Positions 61,252 to 64,000 of a DNA stretch of 64,000 bases are shown piece after piece. The stretch's first letter is position 1. Each line of letters starts with the position of its first letter. Position numbers and translations under genes: made by a program. This DNA is from a bacterium (lineage in GTDB: Bacteria > Electryoneota > B3-LCP). The stretch covers positions 1 to 64,000 of the forward strand of contig JAPKYS010000013.1 in the NCBI GenBank assembly GCA_026394195.1, given 5' to 3'. The notes under the pieces were generated by a model. The model made no database searches. It saw only the letters and a list, made by a program, of their open reading frames with translations, and was not told the origin of the DNA.

Positions 61252-61850
61252 CGTCGGATTCGACGGAAAAACCAGTCGCCCCGGGTCGCTATATTATCCT
61301 TTCCAGTCCGTCCGGAGGCGGGAAGTCAACGATTATTCGACGCATCTTGAGTCTCCATCCGGACTTTGCTTATTCTATTTCAGCCACCACGCGACCGCCC
61401 CGCCCAGGCGAAATTTACGGAGCAGCCTACTGCTTTCTCAGCAGAGCAGAATTTGAAACCAGGCTCGAGCGCAGCGAGTTTTTAGAATGGGAAGAGGTTT
61501 ACGGGGATTATTACGGAACGCCCCGGAAATATGCAGAGGAAGCGGTCGCCGCTGGACGCTCGGTTCTTTTTGATCTGGACGTTAAGGGCGCGCTGAAGCT
61601 AAAAAGCGCGATACCGCACATCGTCTTGATCTTTATCATGCCGCCGTCCCTCCAAGTGCTGGAAGCGAGGTTGCGGCAGCGAGCCAGCGAGGATGAGGCG
61701 CACCTTAAAAAGCGGTTGGATCTGGCCGTCTGGGAATGTTCGCAAGCGCATAAATTCGATCATGTTATCGTTAATAATAATCTTGAAGAAGCCGTCAAAG
61801 CTGTGGAAGACATTATTCTGCAGAAACTATCAGAGGTAAACCATAAATGA
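61248..61850 (+). CDS. gmk: Guanylate kinase
   Basis: 200 aa from GTG 61248, overlapping the yicC stop. Phosphorylates GMP to GDP. P-loop ILSSPSGGGKSTIIRRI, GMP-binding SISATTRPPRPGEIYG, VYGDYYGTPRKYAEEA, and LDLAVWECSQAHKFDHVIVN. Complete and overlaps rpoZ by ATGA. Confidence 0.96.
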   Translation: MTSDSTEKPVAPGRYIILSSPSGGGKSTIIRRILSLHPDFAYSISATTRPPRPGEIYGAAYCFLSRAEFETRLERSEFLEWEEVYGDYYGTPRKYAEEAVAAGRSVLFDLDVKGALKLKSAIPHIVLIFIMPPSLQVLEARLRQRASEDEAHLKKRLDLAVWECSQAHKFDHVIVNNNLEEAVKAVEDIILQKLSEVNHK

Positions 61851-62266
61851 GTGAAAATCTGCTGAGCTCTCTATCAGATGAAAACAACTCCGAGATGGGT
61901 CAACAGGGTGATGCCGCAGGCAGCGTTGAAGCGAAATCCAGCACTCTGCGACGTGACTTCCTGGCGGAAGATTTCCGAGACAGAGCCCCCAACATCTACG
62001 AAGCCATCATCGTGATATCAAAAAGAGCCAGGCAAATTGGTCAAAAACAAGCCAAATTGATCGAGCAATACATGTCTTCCAAAGTCCAATCCTCAGATTC
62101 GGATGAAGTTGACGGAGAAGAGGAAGACGTGCCGCGTAAGCCGATCTACGACGACGATGACGAGGATGCTCCGAAATTCCCCCGATTTGAAAAACCGACC
62201 GTTCTGGCAATGAATGAGCTCTACAAGGGGATGCTTAAGTACGAAAAGAAGGCTCCCCCCCGTTAG
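61847..62266 (+). CDS. rpoZ: RNA polymerase omega subunit-like protein
   Basis: 139 aa. The core resembles RpoZ/Rpb6: APNIYEAIIVISKRARQIGQ and, after an acidic linker, KPTVLAMNELYKGMLKYE. The linker between (DSDEVDGEEEDVPRKPI, DDDDEDAPKFP) is unusually acidic, and the N-terminal ~40 residues are polar and Ser-rich. Position after gmk is the standard one for rpoZ. The protein is longer than the typical ~70-90 aa. Confidence 0.82.
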   Translation: MSENLLSSLSDENNSEMGQQGDAAGSVEAKSSTLRRDFLAEDFRDRAPNIYEAIIVISKRARQIGQKQAKLIEQYMSSKVQSSDSDEVDGEEEDVPRKPIYDDDDEDAPKFPRFEKPTVLAMNELYKGMLKYEKKAPPR

Positions 62267-62274
62267 GATCATCG

Positions 62275-63486
62275 ATGTTGCACGGACGAAAGATCCTTCT
62301 AGCGGTGACCGGCGGTATAGCTGCCTATAAAGTGTGCGAATTGGCGCGCCTGCTGCTGAGAAACCACGCTTCGGTGCAGGTCGCCATGACCGAGGCTGCA
62401 ACCCGCTTTGTCGCTCCTTTGAGCTTTGAAGCCTTGACCGGACAGATGGTCGCAAAGGACCTCTTTGTTGAAGGAGGATCCGGGACTCACCACCTTGATA
62501 TGGTGCGAGGGATTGATTTGATGGTCATCGCGCCTGCCACCGCCAACTGCATTGGAAAATTAGCTGCTGGTTTGGCGGACGATCTGGTGAGTTGCGCTGC
62601 CCTGGCAATCTCAGGCCCGTTGCTGATCTGCCCGGCGATGAACGCGAAGATGTTTGTTCATCAGGCAGTTCAACAAAATCTCGATATTTTGCGACAGAGG
62701 GGCGTACTGGTGCTGGATCCCGAGATGGGCGAGATGGCTTCACCTCATGAAGAACCCGGGTGGGGGAGACTGCCTGAACCGTGGAAAATTTTGGATTATA
62801 TCTGCCGACTACTACCGGCATCCGGACCTTTAAATGGCAGAACGATCACCATCACTGCAGGACCAACAATCGAGCCTGTCGATCCTGTGCGTGTTATCAG
62901 CAATCTTTCCAGCGGACGAATGGGTTACGCATTGGCTTCTGAAGCCAAACGGCGTGGCGCCCGCGTGAATCTGATTACCGGACCCATATCGTTGCACACT
63001 CCACCGGGGCTGTCACCGGTTCGCGTCGAATCGACTCAGCAGATGTTAGAGGCTGTGGAGCGCTTTTTCTCCGATAGCGACGTCTTGATCATGGCCGCGG
63101 CTCCGGCAGATTTCCGTGTTTCCCAGACGTTGGATCAGAAAATTAAGAAAAGGGATGGTACAGGTGAGCTTACTCTGAAGTTAGTCCCAACACCAGACAT
63201 TCTCAAGAAAATCTCCGAAAGAAAATCAGGCAAGATTCTGGTCGGTTTTGCGCTGGAAACGGAGCATGGCATCGAAAATGCCCGGATCAAGCTGAAAGAG
63301 AAGCGCCTTGATATAATTGTGCTCAACTCGCCGAAATTCGGCGAAGTTGCCGGTATTGGACGCGATGCCATCAGCGGTACCATTATCGATGCACAGGATC
63401 GGGTACAAGAATTCCCCATAATGCCAAAATCGCAGTTCGCCGGAATTATTCTCGATCACCTGCAAAGGCTGCTGCCATCGGCATAG
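62275..63486 (+). CDS. coaBC: Bifunctional phosphopantothenoylcysteine decarboxylase/synthetase
   Basis: 403 aa. CoaC part: ILLAVTGGIAAYKVCELARL, the His in THHLDMVRG, VIAPATANCIGKLAAGLADD and LLICPAMNAKMFVH (Cys of the decarboxylase). CoaB part from about 188: ITITAGPTIEPVDPVRVISN, SSGRMGYALASEA, MAAAPADFRV and KIKKRDGTGELTLKLVPTPD. Two steps of coenzyme A synthesis. Usual neighbour of rpoZ. Confidence 0.95.
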   Translation: MLHGRKILLAVTGGIAAYKVCELARLLLRNHASVQVAMTEAATRFVAPLSFEALTGQMVAKDLFVEGGSGTHHLDMVRGIDLMVIAPATANCIGKLAAGLADDLVSCAALAISGPLLICPAMNAKMFVHQAVQQNLDILRQRGVLVLDPEMGEMASPHEEPGWGRLPEPWKILDYICRLLPASGPLNGRTITITAGPTIEPVDPVRVISNLSSGRMGYALASEAKRRGARVNLITGPISLHTPPGLSPVRVESTQQMLEAVERFFSDSDVLIMAAAPADFRVSQTLDQKIKKRDGTGELTLKLVPTPDILKKISERKSGKILVGFALETEHGIENARIKLKEKRLDIIVLNSPKFGEVAGIGRDAISGTIIDAQDRVQEFPIMPKSQFAGIILDHLQRLLPSA

Positions 63487-63536
63487 CATAATGATCAAGT
63501 CTCAGTAGTCCCGACGTTTTTCCAATTTGACACTCC

Positions 63537-64000
63537 ATGCCGCACCCATCCGATCAATCTACCCTGCGCAGTAAAGTTGCTGCTTATTTTCAATTACTCT
63601 CTGAGTATGAACGGGAACTCTATCATGATCCTGATTTGAAGCGCGAGCCGCCTGCCGGAGGAAAAGTCCTTAAATCGGCAGTTTCGACGCCCGCCAAGGG
63701 GCTGAACCCCTATCCGTCCTATGCGCCCTACGATTCTTTGACTGCCATGAACGAGAGCATCAGCGGCTGTTTGCGCTGCGGACTGGGGCCGACCAGGACC
63801 AAGTTTGTCTTCGGTACTGGATCGAAAAACGCCCGCGTCGTCTTTATCGGAGAAGCCCCGGGCGCTGAAGAAGATCGTCGAGGTGAACCGTTTGTGGGCA
63901 GAGCGGGGGAACTTCTGAATTCCATGCTCAGGGAAATCGACTGGCGGCGGGAGGACGTCTATATCTGCAACGTACTCAAGTGCAGACCGCCGAATAATCG
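63537..64000 (+). CDS. Uracil-DNA glycosylase family 4, cut by the window end
   Basis: At least 154 aa from ATG 63537; the frame is open to the last base. An N-terminal ~70-residue Lys/Pro-rich linker precedes CLRCGLGPTRTKFVFGTG, the Cys pair of the [4Fe-4S] cluster, then GEAPGAEEDRRGEPFVGRAG (the GEAPG motif for uracil excision) and YICNVLKCRPPNNR, the third Cys segment. It removes uracil from DNA. The fourth cluster Cys and the catalytic C-terminal His motif lie beyond the window. Confidence 0.9.
   Translation, partial: MPHPSDQSTLRSKVAAYFQLLSEYERELYHDPDLKREPPAGGKVLKSAVSTPAKGLNPYPSYAPYDSLTAMNESISGCLRCGLGPTRTKFVFGTGSKNARVVFIGEAPGAEEDRRGEPFVGRAGELLNSMLREIDWRREDVYICNVLKCRPPNN

Overview
The window looks like chromosome of an anaerobic bacterium of the Fibrobacteres-Chlorobi-Bacteroidetes (FCB) superphylum, probably an uncultured candidate-phylum lineage. 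Signs for this: three long secreted proteins, two of which end in PNPFN-type sorting tails and one in a FlgD-like Ig domain; a PorV/PorQ-like outer-membrane protein; lipid A genes (lpxB, lpxK); and ferredoxin-centred metabolism (korABCD, NfnAB-like pair, acetate kinase). No rRNA or tRNA gene was seen, so the phylum cannot be fixed from this window. Six of eight promoters called by eye have a -10 box TATATT, TATCTT or TATCAT, all with a 17-bp spacer from a TTG-type -35 box.

Layout. 1-620: two decayed reading frames with palindromic repeats. 854-3640: glgC, a small membrane protein, rtcB. 3851-10873: envelope operon (Gfo/Idh/MocA oxidoreductase, methyltransferase-like protein, lpxB, DUF374 acyltransferase, lpxK) ending in a secreted lamin-tail-domain protein. 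11147-25205: energy block: cyclic-diphosphoglycerate-synthetase-like GTPase, carbamate kinase, sucC, an inserted STAS/GHKL-ATPase plus DUF4325 pair, sucD, korDABC, ndk, 3-hydroxyacyl-CoA dehydrogenase, acetate kinase, a HicBA pair and the NfnAB-like pair. Together these genes would oxidise 2-oxoglutarate to succinyl-CoA with reduced ferredoxin, make ATP at succinyl-CoA synthetase and acetate kinase, and pass electrons between ferredoxin and NAD(P)H. 25391-31463: the classic yceD-rpmF-plsX-fabH-fabD-acpP-fabF-rnc cluster. 31473-36615: SGNH hydrolase, acyl-CoA dehydrogenase, TPR protein, small secreted protein. 36708-40844: large C25-like secreted protein on the minus strand.

41220-45709 is an AT-rich accessory island on the minus strand and the main discovery of the window: a three-gene, ATGA-overlapping operon of a MotA-like channel with a long coiled-coil tail (ZorA-like), a MotB/OmpA protein (ZorB-like) and an HNH nuclease. 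This is the composition of a type II Zorya anti-phage system. The ZorB-like gene reads correctly only through a -1 frameshift in an A8 run just before its channel aspartate. A duplicated Bro-N (DinD-like) gene with flanking ~95-bp repeats lies downstream.

46076-48222: groESL with a CIRCE operator. 48425-54620 (minus): S8-like secreted protein, SDR, class I fumarase alpha subunit, second HicBA pair, elbB. 54721-56103: broken REP-associated tyrosine transposase among REP palindromes, and an HNH-type protein. 56183-58951 (minus): malate dehydrogenase, L27, L21, YgbA_NO-type protein, Rrf2 regulator. 59211-64000: porV-like, yicC, gmk, rpoZ, coaBC and a truncated uracil-DNA glycosylase.

All calls come from reading the sequence and translations; no database search was possible.
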